DNA of 64,000 bases from Acanthacorydalis orientalis (taxonomy: Eukaryota; Arthropoda; Insecta; Megaloptera; Corydalidae): assembly GCA_034766995.1 (NCBI GenBank), contig CM068316.1:12256500-12320499 (forward strand). Direction: 5' to 3'. The position numbers were made by a program, and so were the translations under genes. Positions 1 to 13,151 of this stretch are shown here, piece after piece. The notes under the pieces are model-generated. The model saw only the letters and a list, made by a program, of their open reading frames with translations. It was not told the origin of the DNA and did not search any database. How positions within the stretch are numbered: the first letter of the stretch is position 1; every line of letters begins with the position of its first letter.

Positions 1-6
1 TATATA

Positions 7-69
<63 letters not shown>

Positions 70-94
70 ATATATATATAAACATATATATATA
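1..94. repeat. (TA)n microsatellite with AACA interruptions
   Basis: Near-pure TA dinucleotides broken by three AACA steps. The array runs off the left edge of the window, so its full length is unknown. Confidence 0.97.
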
Positions 95-200
95 ATCATC
101 GGCCTCTGTTCATCCACTACTGAATAAAGGCTTATTCCATGATTTTCCATTTTGTACGATTGAATACCTGTCTTTTCCAGTGATTCTGAGGATTGCAAAA
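95..200. mobile_element. Possible retroposon tail fragment
   Basis: The phrase CATCCACTACTGAATAAAGG, followed by CTT and a CCATGATTTTCC stretch, resembles a degenerate interspersed repeat known in many arthropods (CATCCACTGCTG...GGCCT type). Only about 100 bp are visible and no coding remnant is present. The resemblance is from memory, so confidence is low. Confidence 0.3.
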
Positions 201-360
201 TAAACATCTCTTTAAACCTCTGAAACCTTATTTCTGTACAAACTGTTTTGTTTATTTTGCATCTCTGAATCTATATACACATTTATGAAATACTTTTCTG
301 ACATATCTCACTCTGTTTCTATATACTGATACACATACACACAGAAACTCATACACAATA

Positions 361-404
361 GATATATGTGTGTGTGTGTATATATATAGAGAGAGAGAGA
401 GAGA
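361..404. repeat. Compound (TG)n(TA)n(GA)n microsatellite
   Basis: Three successive short dinucleotide runs: TG, then TA, then GA. Confidence 0.9.
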
Positions 405-612
405 AATTGATTCAATTTAGACTTCCACATGGAATTATTAAAAGGAGACGCAGAGGTTAAGGAAAGTAATGTTATTTTTTATTTAGTATATTAGTTCAAT
501 TTAATACTAAAATACAATTGAATTCAAATACTAAATGGGAGATAACATGTTTGTTTTTTTTAATTTTTGAGTTTTTTTTAATATTTTCGTGTGGACGCTT
601 AAGTTGAATCGC

Positions 613-613
<1 letters not shown>

Positions 614-679
<66 letters not shown>

Positions 680-682
680 ATG
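614..682. repeat. (TA)n(TG)n microsatellite
   Basis: About 50 bp of TA passing into a short GTGTGTG run. Confidence 0.95.
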
Positions 683-1070
683 CCAGTGTGAGATTTAATA
701 AATGAACAGAACTTTCTGAATTTTCAAAATAAAGGTTTTGTTATTGAAATCCACATAAGTATAATAAAATAGATATGAATTAAATATGTTTAAACAAATA
801 TGTAGAGCGTGATTCATTCGTGGGCATGAAGATAAAGATAATTCTTGAATGTCATTACAAATGATTCAATAATTCAAAGTTAATTTTTTAATAATTTATT
901 AAAATTCTACATCACCAATTTCCATTTTTTACATAATTTGAATCATTCGATTTTTAAAATATCCTGTTTTAAGACCATAATAATAATTAAGCACATTAAT
1001 AATTTATTAGCATGCGTAATTTACATTTTCCTCTTAAAACAGGAAATTCATAAGAGCAACACAGGAAGTA

Positions 1071-1072
<2 letters not shown>

Positions 1073-1132
<60 letters not shown>
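1073..1132. repeat. (TA)n microsatellite
   Basis: Uninterrupted TA run. The poly-Ile/Tyr reading frames over it are by-products of the repeat. Confidence 0.97.
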
Positions 1133-1134
<2 letters not shown>

Positions 1135-2129
1135 ATTGCTGTAAATAAATGCAAAGATAATTTATTGAATTAAATTTGCAATTGTGAATAAATTTTACTA
1201 TCGTTATTACTACATAGCGACAGAATTGCGACGACTCATACGTTCTCAAATAAAAACATATTTCTATAAGGTTTATTTACAAAATATTAAATTGTTATTT
1301 ATTTCTGTCAATATTAATATACTCTAAAACTCATGAATGTAAAGTTTAGTGGTTTATATCAAAATAATTATTTGTAAAGTATAATGAAAATAAATATACA
1401 TTTAATCTAATTCAATATTATTCAACAGTGAACTCTCGATAATAATAAAGTATAAATATATAAGCGATAATGATATAGAAAAAAAAATTAAAAGAAGAGA
1501 ATATTTATAAGACAAAGTTTAATCTCTGAAGGAACAAATTTAAAAATCTATTAATTCACAGATCAAGTAAAGTAGTTCAATGTTGTAAAATGGAAATTGG
1601 TGTGTAGGAAACTGTACAGATAACTTACTTAAAATATCCGATTCCTCTAACAAGAACAAAAAACAAAACAGTTTGTCATACATGTGAAAAATGCTCATGA
1701 AACATTAACAACTAGAAACAAAAAAAAATACTGAAAAAAGTCTATACTTTTTCTATAAAAAAAATATTATTAAAACATTTTATATTATTAAATTCTGTAC
1801 TTTTATCAGTAAGAAATAGAGATCAAAGTTCTTGTACATTAGACATAAAAATAAAATAGCATTTAAGCGTATACAAACATCTCTTCTCTATGATTCCTTA
1901 AGAAATAAAAATCCACATATTGCTTGTCTGATTACTTATAATCAAACATATCAATTTGAACAAAAACTCTAATATTTATGTCAATAATATACACTTCTTA
2001 GTTTTATAAATAAATTATTTTTTCACTCTAGAAACCACAAAAGTTTTTATGATCAAAAATGTTCAATAAATAGTTATTGATTATTTTTGATCGGACAATT
2101 TTACAACTGCATGAGAACATGTGCGTAGC

Positions 2130-2275
2130 AATTAAGGTACTCTAGCCATCGACACTAATAGCTGCGTCATGGAACATGCCGTAGAAAGAGATCGTGTTTG
2201 TGAAGCCGAAAATGGACGGCATTTAAAAGATTTCGTTTTACGTTCATAGTGTGAACAAGTCTTCCGATTTGTACT
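2130..2275 (+). pseudogene. Relic of a Tc1/mariner-type transposase C-terminus
   Basis: One frame reads TLIAASWNMP followed by a stop. A second frame then continues AVERDRVCEAENGRHLKDF. Together they resemble the last helices of insect Tc1/mariner-like transposases (pattern IAA-WNML...E..R..VC..-NG-H). The two halves need a frameshift, and no catalytic region is found upstream. The local GC content is higher than in the flanks. The family assignment is by eye and tentative. Confidence 0.35.
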
Positions 2276-2355
2276 TTATTACAACCAAAGATGAATGAAA
2301 ATAATTAATAATTAAAAAAATTACTAATTGTTCAAATCCCGTCGTGACTTATGGA

Positions 2356-2356
2356 C

Positions 2357-2428
<72 letters not shown>
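2356..2428. repeat. Compound (CT)n(GT)n(TA)n microsatellite
   Basis: A CT run, two GT steps, then over 50 bp of TA. Confidence 0.96.
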
Positions 2429-2431
<3 letters not shown>

Positions 2432-3488
2432 TGAATAAAACATAAAATCACCGCCATTTAAAAATACATAACATTTCGCATTGTTTTAGAAACAATACAT
2501 ATTAATAATCACTATTCACTGATTTCATGAACTTAAAACCACAAATAATTATTATTTATTTCGCCAGATATAAGATAACAATATATTATCTGCAACTGTG
2601 TGTAATAGGTCGTTTAGTTCGTTCGAAGTACAACAAAACATATCATACCACTGTAGATATCGGAAAAGTTTAAAAAGATATAACCGACATTTTTTACATA
2701 TACATTTTTATAATGTATATTAATTGAGGTCAAATCTAAATTAGTAGATATAATGAATATTTATCAACAAATTGAAGATAATTAGATAGTGGATAATAGA
2801 CATTTTGAGCAATGCAGTCCAATTTTAGACGACGATATCAGCAGCATGTCTTGTTTACAGATATTGACACTTTTTGAAATATCAACCTTTAAGATTATTT
2901 GACACTGAATATCTTTACTTAAGGTCACTTTTTATTTTTAAAAATATTACTATTATATTAGTATCTGTTTTACATGACTGCTTAACTTATAAAGTCAATT
3001 CTTTTTTTTTAAAAACTAGTTTTGTATTAATTTGATTATTAATATACCTGTTTGAATATGATTATTAAAAATGAAAAATAAAACATACGACTAAGATACT
3101 TTTTCTTCTGAATGTACATCTATATACGTTTTAAGATGAAATTTATTATGAATTTATTCAATATTTCCAGTATTTAAGTATTTCATATAATAAATATATG
3201 CCGAAAATAATTATTAATTACTACAAAACATGCTAGAATTCAGAATAAGATTTGATGTTCGTGATAATCAATAGAAAACCTTTAAACTTACACTTATTAT
3301 GTAATAATTTCAAGAAGTAAAACGTTTTGGATATATAAAAATATCTAATTTTTCATTAGAAATTCGTAATATAAAAGAGGTACTTCAAAAATTAGCTCAC
3401 TTTTCATAATTTCCTTCACGATATTAACAACCAATCAATTGAAAATTTTGTCGTTGAATGGGAATTCAATTTTCAAAATCTTTCTCTT

Positions 3489-4512
3489 GGATCAGTGCAA
3501 AAGTTCGTATACGATTTAATGCGTGATGTTAAGAGTGCCGCATGGTGGTGCTCGTGATTGAAATATATTCATGTTTTATATTGTTTGAAAGGTGACAGTG
3601 TTGAGTATCAGACGCATTTGTTTCGATTCAATTTGTGTGAAAGAAAAATGTTTGAAAATGGGTAACGGAAAGACAATAACTCACGAATTTCACCGGAGAT
3701 ACTCAACGTTGACATATTGACTACATTTCGGCATTTAAAGAAGCTGGGGTTCACGCTGAATGTCAATACGTAGGTGCCGCACACGCTGTCTGAAAAAAAC
3801 AAGTTTGGTCGCATCTCTTCGGCAGATTCTTTGCTTGGACGCCTCAACAAAGAGCCTTTTTTGGATCCGTTGGTGATTGGCGATGATAAATGGATCCTGT
3901 ACAACAACGTCCGACGCAGACGAACGTGGAAACAAGTGAATGAAGGGGCAGAACCAGTCGTCAAAGCTGGTTTGCATCCGATGAAGGTGTTGCTGTAGGT
4001 TTGGTGGGATTGCAAAGGTGTTGTTTATTTTGCTCCTACGGGGCGAAACAATTACTAAGGAAAAGTACTGTCAACAACTAACCAAACTAAACGCAGTAAT
4101 TAAAGAAAAGCGTCCAATTTTGAGCAATCACAAGAGGCTCATCTTCCACCACAACAACGCAAAACCACATACATCAAAATTGACTGTAAAAACTGAAGCA
4201 GTTGAAATGGGAAATCATGCCGCACCCACCGTATTCTTCGAACATTACACCTTCAGATTATCATTTGTTTCGGTCGATGCAGAACAGTTTAAATGGTAAA
4301 AAAATTGACACCGTAGAGGCTATTAAAAATCACCTCACCATCTTTTTTATCGAAAAACCGAGCATCTTTCACGAATCAGGAATCCAGCAGCTACTTGAGC
4401 CTTGGAAAATGTTTGCAGAAAACGATGGTGAATACATAATAAAAGCGTTTTCTGCGAAAAATAATTGCCTGAATTACAATTTCAAATCTTAAACGAACTT
4501 TTGCTCTGATCC
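3489..4512 (+). mobile_element. Degenerate mariner transposon (internally deleted)
   Basis: The ends carry inverted repeats of GGATCAGTGCAAAAGTTCGT type (3489-3508 and the complement at 4493-4512), matching at 19 of 20 positions. The interior encodes mariner transposase pieces. The first catalytic Asp lies in GDDKWILYNN. The middle motif is HHNNAKPHTS, where a mariner normally has HxDNARPHTS, so the second catalytic Asp is Asn. The third Asp is present in HPPYSSNITPSDYHLF. The frame is broken by a stop after HPMKVLL (about 3998) and by frameshifts near 4030 and 4215. Most of the N-terminal helix-turn-helix domain is missing, and total length is about 1.0 kb against 1.25-1.3 kb for intact mariners. 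The target-site TA at the left end is mutated. The copy is old and inactive. Confidence 0.92.
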
Positions 4513-4544
4513 AGTATATATGATGACCAAAATACAGGCTGATA

Positions 4545-4650
4545 AATGCACTTTAAAATGAAAGTAACTTGATGAAATGACACTTTAATTGAAAAAAATT
4601 AAGGTTAGAATTCAGAAAACAAAAATCGCAATTATTTTCCCACCAATATA

Positions 4651-4652
<2 letters not shown>
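4545..4652 (-). mobile_element. Mariner terminal fragment (mellifera-like end)
   Basis: This stretch aligns by eye with 5850-5955. Both share GATGAAAT.ACACTTT.ATTGAAAA and the terminal block CGCAATTATTTTCC plus CACC. It therefore looks like a second, isolated copy of the same mariner 5' end. It lies just 3' of the first mariner and abuts a (TA)n tract. Confidence 0.65.

Positions 4653-4695
<43 letters not shown>
4653..4695. repeat. (TA)n microsatellite
   Basis: TA run starting directly at the edge of the mariner end fragment, as expected if the element inserted into or seeded a TA tract. Confidence 0.95.
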
Positions 4696-4698
<3 letters not shown>

Positions 4699-5227
4699 GC
4701 ATATATTAAAATTAGAAATAACAATTAAAGAATTAAAAAATATAATAAAAAGAAAGTGAATAATTATAATGACACTTGAGTGTACTTTATAGTTTTCCAC
4801 ATTTTTCAGTAATCGCTTATACAATTATTTGGTTTAACTGACTTTTAAATACTATAATTAAATATGCATTAGTAAGATTTGTTAGACCTAAACAGATTCA
4901 ACTCCTTATCAGATCCACTTTATATACACATCGTTATTATAATCAAATGATACTGTCTATTATTTTATTATCTTACATTTTCAACGACTTTAATTTATTT
5001 TATTTGATCATTTTCTATGTCTGTTAAACTATGTATTTACATATAAGCTTCTAATATAGTTCTATTCCTAAATAATGCTAGTAGAATCTACAGTGACACT
5101 GAGAACAACGTCGTTTTAACAAATTTACATCGATTAAATGATATTTAAGATGTTCTACGAGAGTAGAAAAGCTCTAATTAATGAGTCAATAGAAAACATG
5201 TTAACTGTAATGTACGGCTACATTGTA

Positions 5228-5229
<2 letters not shown>

Positions 5230-5285
<56 letters not shown>
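5230..5285. repeat. (TA)n microsatellite
   Basis: Uninterrupted TA run of about 55 bp between the two mariner relics. Confidence 0.96.
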
Positions 5286-5289
<4 letters not shown>

Positions 5290-5439
5290 GTTTCTATTTA
5301 GTATTTTATACAAAAAAATAATTTGAGTTTGTATACTAAAACATATTTATAGTATATTGTGCATGAAAACAAATTCTAATTTAATCATTGGAAGTGTTAA
5401 ATATAAACATTTTTTATTGAAACCTATAAACCATAATAT

Positions 5440-5955
5440 ATATAGTCCTCATTAGCTGTTTCAAGTGGTCCAGAATTGTAGGGTGACTAACGCCTAACTT
5501 TTGTACAAACTCTTGAATTGTTGTGCGTGGTTTTGATTCAACTAACGCCTTCAGTTAATAGTTATGAACTAAAAAAGGACGTCCGCGACGTTCTTCATCT
5601 TCAAGACTCTTGTCCCTAGCACGAAATTTTTGGAACCACCATTGCACCGTGCCCTTAACAGTACTCACATCAAAAGCATCGTTTAGTTTACGAGCAGTTT
5701 CTGCTACTTTAACACGTGTTTTGAACTCAACAAAAAATTTCCTCTTATTTGTTTCTTTTCTATCTTTAATTCAATAGCGCAATTTGATCAAAACTAATAA
5801 TAAAATCAAAGTCGATGTTACCAAAATACGGACCGAAAAAAAAACAACTTTCAAAACATATTAACATGAACACGATGAAATAACACTTTCATTGAAAAAA
5901 TTAATGTAAGAATTCAGTAAATCAAAACCGCAATTATTTTCCTACCACCCAAATA
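5440..5955 (-). mobile_element. Mariner 5' half with helix-turn-helix coding remnant
   Basis: Read on the minus strand, about 5770 to 5440 encodes the DNA-binding half of a mariner transposase. Recognisable pieces are VAETARKLNDAF, VQWWFQKFRARDKSLEDEE, the linker RRGRP, and a second helix-turn-helix reading EFVQKLGVSHPTILDHLKQ. A stop interrupts it after HNY. The element end is at 5927-5955, with a GGTAGGAAAATAATTGCGG-type inverted repeat on the minus strand. The catalytic half is absent. The second copy of this end at 4545-4652 and the mini-element at 18053-18132 belong to the same lineage, which differs from the mariner at 3489-4512. Confidence 0.85.
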
Positions 5956-6561
5956 TATTCTAATTATTTATGACAATATATTAAAAATTCGTAATATCAT
6001 TGAAGTTTTTGTACTTATTTTAAATCTCGTTTTTATTTAAAGAAGAGATTTACAAATTGAAAGTATATCCTCAATTATTATTTATTGTCTTGTATATTTA
6101 AAGTAAATATTTTACAAAAGATATTTATTAACATTATATTAAATATATATTTTCGTATGGGGTGGAGGTGATGTGAAAATATATTCGCTACCAGGCTGTA
6201 CGGTTTTGAGTATCAAATATAGTAAAAAAAACGCGTTAAAATATATATTCGACTTGTAACAGTAATATAATTTACTCTTGTCATAGAAACATAATAAAAA
6301 TAAATGCTGTTCGGCTTATAATAAACGTGATAAAGAGATGTTTTATAACAGAAGAACCAAAACAAATTGGTCACGAATATGATGACTTTATATTATAGGA
6401 CTTTGTATTCTTGAATCGCTCATAAACACACAGACTTTATATATATATATAATCAGTCATGTCCCGTTAAATGAATCTATAAAACCTACCTAAAGATGAC
6501 ACACGTGACGAAACTAATATTAAAAATAAAAAAATGGATAATTAAAAAAAAGACCGCCAGG

Positions 6562-6596
6562 ACAACTTATTATTATAAATTGTAATAATAAGTTGT
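6562..6596. repeat. Perfect 14-bp inverted repeat, 7-nt loop
   Basis: ACAACTTATTATTA is followed after seven bases by its exact complement. It could form a hairpin or cruciform. There is no neighbouring gene to give it a role. Confidence 0.8.
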
Positions 6597-8009
6597 TTCC
6601 ATGTTCTATGTTCTTTTAATAAAAATTGTTAAAAATAGTAAGAAATATTGAATTATATTCTCATATAATCAATCGTCTACATTAAAAATAATCCAAGTTA
6701 AATAAAAAGAAACTTAATTTTCATAAAAAAAATGCCATTCAATTAGAGATATAATCGATAATAAACTATCAATCTTCAGATTAACTTCTGTCTTCATAGT
6801 TATCTTTCAAATATACGTTAAACCTAGTAAAGATTATTTTACAGTGTAACCTCACTGAGAACAAACGTTTTATTAACTTCTTCGTTATTAATATACAATA
6901 CACTATACACACACTTTTGAATGCATTGACCCCAATTTTTGATTAAAAGAATATTGAAATATTAAACATATTATTTCAGTATGGAGTATTTTTTCTTTCA
7001 ATTGAAAATTAGAATTAACGTATACAAAATTGTATATACAATACACAAAATATTAATAGAGAAGATGTAGATTTTTTTTAATAATTGATTTTTTCTGTAA
7101 TAATATCATTTTTATCAATAATATTTCTTCTCTTGGGAAGGTAGTACGACAGTTATTTTTCTAATAATTTTTTTTAACTTTTAAATTTACTGTTGTAATA
7201 ATCTGAAGTATTCATATCTTGTCAATAAATATTTTAATTAATGTCTTAAATAAATAAATAAATCCTTATATATTTGAAGAAAATAAGAAAAAATATTTGT
7301 CAATAAAATGCTATTACAAACTTACAAATTTGTAATGGTATTAAACAATATAAAAATGTGTTTGCTAGTAGAATACACCAGCACCAATAAAAAATCTTAT
7401 ATTAAAATCAATTCAATCTATATAGGATATATACATCAATTGCAGGCCAGGGTTCAATTTATGGCCAGTTACATAAAATACAGAATATAAGATACTATAA
7501 AAGATTATCACAACTTAAAATTGTACAGAATATATATATAGGTTTGCTTTTATTGTAAACAATTAGAATCAAACTCGTCTATAATGCGTACTGCAAGACG
7601 GACTATTTTTCTCTTTATAATTAATACTGATTATATCAGTGACAGATAAATTCTATCTACATATTTGCAAATTCCAACAATATAATCGTCAATTATGCTA
7701 AAAAGAATTTATTAAATAACAAATAAATGTAAAATTCAATCGCCTGGAAATAATGTAAACATATTTTTTAACTATATCCCTTTATTTAATATAAAAAGAC
7801 AATTTAAACGTTAGTTGACAAGGATTTAATTAAAATAATCAAAATATAGATTTTATAATAATACAAATTTTGTATCTGGTGATGCACACAGACAAGTCTT
7901 TCTATTTGTTCTAAGAATGTGATTTTCTGCCAGTTCACCCAAAAAAATCTAAATTTCTCGGTATATTCATGAAGTAAGTTCGTTATAAAAATATTTTTGT
8001 CCTAATGCA

Positions 8010-8230
8010 ATTCGAGAATTGTGACTAAATTCACTTTTACAAATGAATTCTTCTTTTATACCATAAACCACAAAAAAAATCTGTACCTTGAAACTCTGAG
8101 GATAATGCCTTCGATACCGAAATGTGTATGAAGAACATTAACAATTTACCAATAATGATTTATTATACATTTGTTTTTTTTTGAAGTTTGTAGAGTGATA
8201 AAATAATTCATTTGTAAAAATCAAAATGAA
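8010..8230. repeat. MITE-like interspersed repeat copy
   Basis: It shares with 19915-20110 the run TGTGACTAAATT.ACTTT, then ATAAATGA, a CCATAAACCACA-like box, and CTGAGGAT/ACCCTCAG-type boxes near CGAAATG. The copies are diverged but keep the order of boxes, so this is probably an old non-autonomous element. Confidence 0.45.
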
Positions 8231-11200
8231 TGTCTGCACGAAATTATTCTTGATCCAAAATCTTTGTAAATATTTGCTCGATATAATTGTAAACTCATTA
8301 TGTAGTTGTTTTCAATAACCGAATTCAATTATTTATAGATTTCTTATATTTTCTTATCTCTTCTTATATTTCTTATACTTTTCAATTTATTTATAGATTA
8401 CATAGTTCGTATAAATAAATTGTTATCTGACCGGAAATTGGTGTTTGTATCAAACTTATTTTATTAATCTTTTATCATACAAACTCGAAAAAAAATTAAT
8501 CAAATAAGGTTAATTGCTTGCAACACGAATTTTATTCTTGATAAGTTCTTTATAAAAAAAAAACGGTCGATGTGTAGTTTTACTATCAAATTTTGTAAAA
8601 AAAAGAGTACAAATACAAATCAAGAAAATTAACTATATTAATTTTTAAAAAAATATTATTCGATGTTAACTCAAAATTAAAGTTGAAATAAAAACATTAT
8701 CTGAATACTTAAAAAAGAAGTAAAATGTCTATTCATCGTTCTTATCTCTAATAAAATACATCATTTTTGAACTACTGATTACTTACTTTTCTAAAGATAG
8801 TAAATTAGAAATATCATTGTTGATTAACAACAAATTTTGTACGTACATTTCTGGAAATAACATGTCTTGAATTTAAATTAACTTCAATCTTATGTATTCC
8901 GAACAAGAATATTTAAATTCTAATGTGCGTCTATTAAGAATACTAATAAAAAAAATGTTATATATAGATTACATGGCATTTATGAACAATGTACAAGTCG
9001 ACGCTACGCAAAACACAAAGAAATAAGGTTATTAGAAAACCCTAACAATGTTTGTGAATAATAATCTGTTTGTTAATTTTACACGAACGTAACTATATAT
9101 AATAAATATAATTTAAAACCTTCTGTAGATAAAAAGCATATGTGATGTACATAAAATTCATTTTTATTCATTCACAGTTTTATATACAATATGAAAAATA
9201 GATAAATGTTTGTTGTGGAATGTTACTTTGTAACACAAATTATACAGTGTCATAGCAATTACATTTTTGATATAGTTGTAGAATTGCATACACTATACAA
9301 AACTGATACAATTCTGCCTTATTATAAAAGCCTCTAAAATTGACCTTACAATTTTATTCTAGTTGTGACTTTCAATGCCATATCTATACAATAAGTCAAC
9401 AAATAATAGTTTGAATTGAAAGTCAATAAACATTATAAGCAAATTTCAAGTCGTTTATCAAACGTTGATTAAAAAGATGGGTACATTTGTTTTATTAAAA
9501 ATAATACAATTTAACGATATAACACAGATATTTTACAAACTTATAGATCAAGATAAATCTTGTTTAGAACAACTGGGATAACACAATGCTTTATTTGCAT
9601 TTTCATACAAATAAAAATAACGCATCTAGTTTAATATAGCTAGATAATAAAGCACATTGAAAAAGATTGCATTATGATTACAGCCCTTGTGCACTATTTA
9701 CTATCGTTGAAAAATTATTACTTCCATCATAGAAAAAAAAAACAAAATAACTATGTAAAACGTATAAAATATTATATTAATTATCGATTATATGAATTTC
9801 AGCCCATTTATGTAAAAAAATCATCTGAGAATTGAAAGAAGACAGTTATAAAAATCAAACCATTGTGATCTTACTTCTAATTCTTACAAATTCTGTGCAA
9901 AAGGTGATTAAAACTTGGCACCTTCACTATTAAAAAAAATACATCCAGTACATCAAAAAAGTTTATTTTATTGCTTAAATATTCGAGAATCATATTTTCT
10001 GAAGAAGTTAAAAAATGTGCAATATTTTATGAACTGATAACTGAACAATAAATATATTTAGCTCTAATAAAACGTACCACTGTATGAGACGAGCGGAATA
10101 CGAGATATACAAGTCATATTTACGATAAAAACTATTGAACGCAAAGGAGCACTGTCATTGTTTCTCCTAGTATAAATTAAGACTAATTTCCTGGATTAAG
10201 GATACAATTATTAAACTATGTTCTACTTCCTTATTCAGAAAGTACGCTGTTGCTACACTGGACATTTCAGCAGAGTAATGACTCTAAATATACAACCAGG
10301 AAGTAAAACGTATAGCTCAAATAATATACCATTACTAATAACCCATCCAAATAATAACCCATTGGGAAAATCGCCGATCTTAAAAATTGCGTTGAAAAGT
10401 TGAGAATTTATATTTAAGTGATTGATGAAATAAATCCTAAAAACAAATCGTAATAATGGGAAGCTGTTTATAAATTCATACAGCTATAATTCTAAAAACT
10501 ATGGGTTGCTACCCTCAAAGAATTACAAACATTATAAAGGAAATCGACAATGGATTTGGATGAATTTTAAAATAAAAATGTAGAAATTTATAAAAAAGTA
10601 TCTTGTTCGTTGAATATTTGAGAGTAATCGATTAAAAGTTAATGTAAAAGATCACACTAAGAGTAGTTCTCTCAACTATGAAACCTAGATTTCAAAAATT
10701 ATGCAGTAATAAACAAACTCTTTCTTTCAAGTTAAGAATAAGCCAAACAATGCAATTCTAAATTTTATATTTCCATTTGTTCATTTTCAATATTGAAATA
10801 CGTATTTATTGTACAACTGCAACCTCATTAATTTTAGTTATGAAAAGATAAATGAAAGATGACCAATTTTTTTTATTTAACGTTCAAATGTTAAGAATTA
10901 GTCCTATAATCTATGCGTTATCAATGCGAGGATGCCAAAACATTAGGAATATTTCAATAAATAGTAAACATGCATTAATCTATAGTATTTTTATTCTTAT
11001 AATTTCTGTTATGCTTTCATTAAACTAGCAATTCTCATCAATCAGGGAAATACCATCCTCCAGAGGCGATTAGAATATCTTAGAAGACATTTGGCCTAGC
11101 AGTTCTTTTTTTAAGAGAAACGCTATTGTCATAAAATGTGCATTGTTTTCTATGAAGTGGATACCACTGTAATCTTGTAACAGACAATTTTAATTTTAAT

Positions 11201-11486
11201 AACTTTAAAATTAAATATAATTAAAATAGCCGAGTTACATGAAACGTAGGTTATATGAAATCTCATCAATTTTTTTTGTTAGAAAATGAATACTAGTTAG
11301 TTATACTCATATTTATTTATATCTTTTTTATTACAATAAGAAAATTATAGTTTTTTCGAAATTTAGGCACGGATTAAAGAACCTAATAAATCTGACACAT
11401 AAAATTAACTTAATGTTAATAAATAACCAATGAGTCTTTTATTTGATATAATTATACTTTGTGTTATTAATGATAATCATTTTTAA

Positions 11487-11489
<3 letters not shown>

Positions 11490-11555
<66 letters not shown>

Positions 11556-11567
11556 TATGTATATATG
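11490..11567. repeat. (TA)n(CA)n microsatellite
   Basis: About 50 bp TA, then a short AC run, then TATGTATATATG. Confidence 0.96.
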
Positions 11568-11736
11568 TTGTTTTATAACCATTTAATACTTTGACTTTTT
11601 AAAGTTTATTGACAAATATTACGCGCTTGTAACTAATGTTTTTTTTTATGAAATATGAATATATAAATATATAAAATACGCTTATATTTAAATTTAAAAA
11701 AATATAACTTATAATATGAAAAGCATGATATTATTA

Positions 11737-11738
<2 letters not shown>

Positions 11739-11806
<68 letters not shown>
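11739..11806. repeat. (TA)n microsatellite
   Basis: Uninterrupted TA of 68 bp. Confidence 0.97.
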
Positions 11807-11812
<6 letters not shown>

Positions 11813-12901
11813 GAATAATAATTATTCAGTTATCTAGCTAAATGTAATACGAAACGGCAGTCTCCAAACAAACAATAAGAAAACATTAAAATCATCAGCA
11901 TTTTGATAAGAATTATTTATTCTAGTAATAAAAGTGAGTACAGGCTGAATGGGCACATAAAACGTTCAAGTTCCAAAGTCGAATTTAAGTATAACAAGTT
12001 AAAAACAATCCTAGTCATTAAATTCTAAAACATTGACATTTATCGTCAATAACGAATAAAAAGATATATTTCATTAACAATTAAATATCTGTACAGTGTA
12101 GATGAACAGTCTCGACGTAGCAAACACTTCATCACCCGCATTAAAATGACACTTTTTTTCGCAGAAATTAAGTGAAAAATAAGATTTGTAATCAAATACT
12201 TGTAAAAATAATATTCATTATAATCAAATAAATGAAATAGTTTACTCAAGGTCGTCAGTTTTTTGTCCTATTTGAAATTTGTTTATCGCTAATACAGAGA
12301 GACATTCACATACTACTTACTCATATATAACATATTTTGGTTAGCTTATAATAATTATATTAACACAATTTTAACACTAGTACTTTCATAAATCTATAAA
12401 TGAGAAATATGTAAAATAAGAATATATTTAACTTTAACACGTTTACATATCAGTGATTTTTTATGTGCAACAAAAAAACATTAAATTTCATTCGTGCTAT
12501 CTTTAAGTCTTTTATTTTCTTATTTATAATTTTAATTGAATATCATTTCAATTTCTATAAACATTCAAATTATATTTTTTTAATTCCACTGATACTGTAT
12601 TATATTATTATAAATTGCTATTAAAAAAAACTGATAGTTTTGAAAAAGACTAATCAGTTTTGCCTTTCCATGTATTTTATAATAATATCTGTACGTAATT
12701 ACTATATGTGACTGCAAATAACACAACAGTACCGTAATTTTTTGTCGAATATTCGGTGTGATGTCAAAGTACTAGACAAGCGTGTAAATCAAAAAGGAAA
12801 AATCAAATTACAGCTATGTGCTTGAGTACTTGATTTTGTGCTTGATCTTGGTACCTCAAATTATCGAATTGTCAAACTATTTCGACTCTGCATACAAACA
12901 C

Positions 12902-12947
<46 letters not shown>
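12902..12947. repeat. (GT)n(TA)n microsatellite
   Basis: A GT run of 23 bp followed by a TA run of about the same length. Confidence 0.95.
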
Positions 12948-13078
12948 TGTTTCTTATCGTTAACTTTATTATTAATTTTATATCAGTACATACTAAATTT
13001 TTATGTCAATATTTATCTCAATATTTATCAATTGCTATATTTGAAATATATGTTTAGCCGTATAGTGTGTGCGTGTGC

Positions 13079-13082
<4 letters not shown>

Positions 13083-13141
<59 letters not shown>
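13083..13141. repeat. (TA)n tract on the left side of the Tigger relic
   Basis: About 58 bp of TA ending roughly 10 bp before the left end of the Tigger-like element. The tract on the other side begins exactly at the right end. Confidence 0.96.
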
Positions 13142-13147
<6 letters not shown>

Positions 13148-13151
13148 CATA

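Larger units (their letters stand above)
5960..11485. other. Gene-free AT-rich region
   Basis: No exon, tRNA or intact transposon is recognisable. The only structures seen are a perfect short palindrome (6562-6596) and a MITE-like stretch (about 8010-8230). Short reading frames here have no recognisable motif and are typical of AT-rich noise. Confidence 0.7.

Noticed and set aside
1034..1249. Frames made of Tyr-Ile repeats over (TA)n tracts throughout the window
   Set aside because: They are translations of the dinucleotide repeat, with no real protein signal.
2325..2350. GTTCAAATCC resembling a tRNA B box
   Set aside because: No matching A box, acceptor stem or cloverleaf is present upstream.
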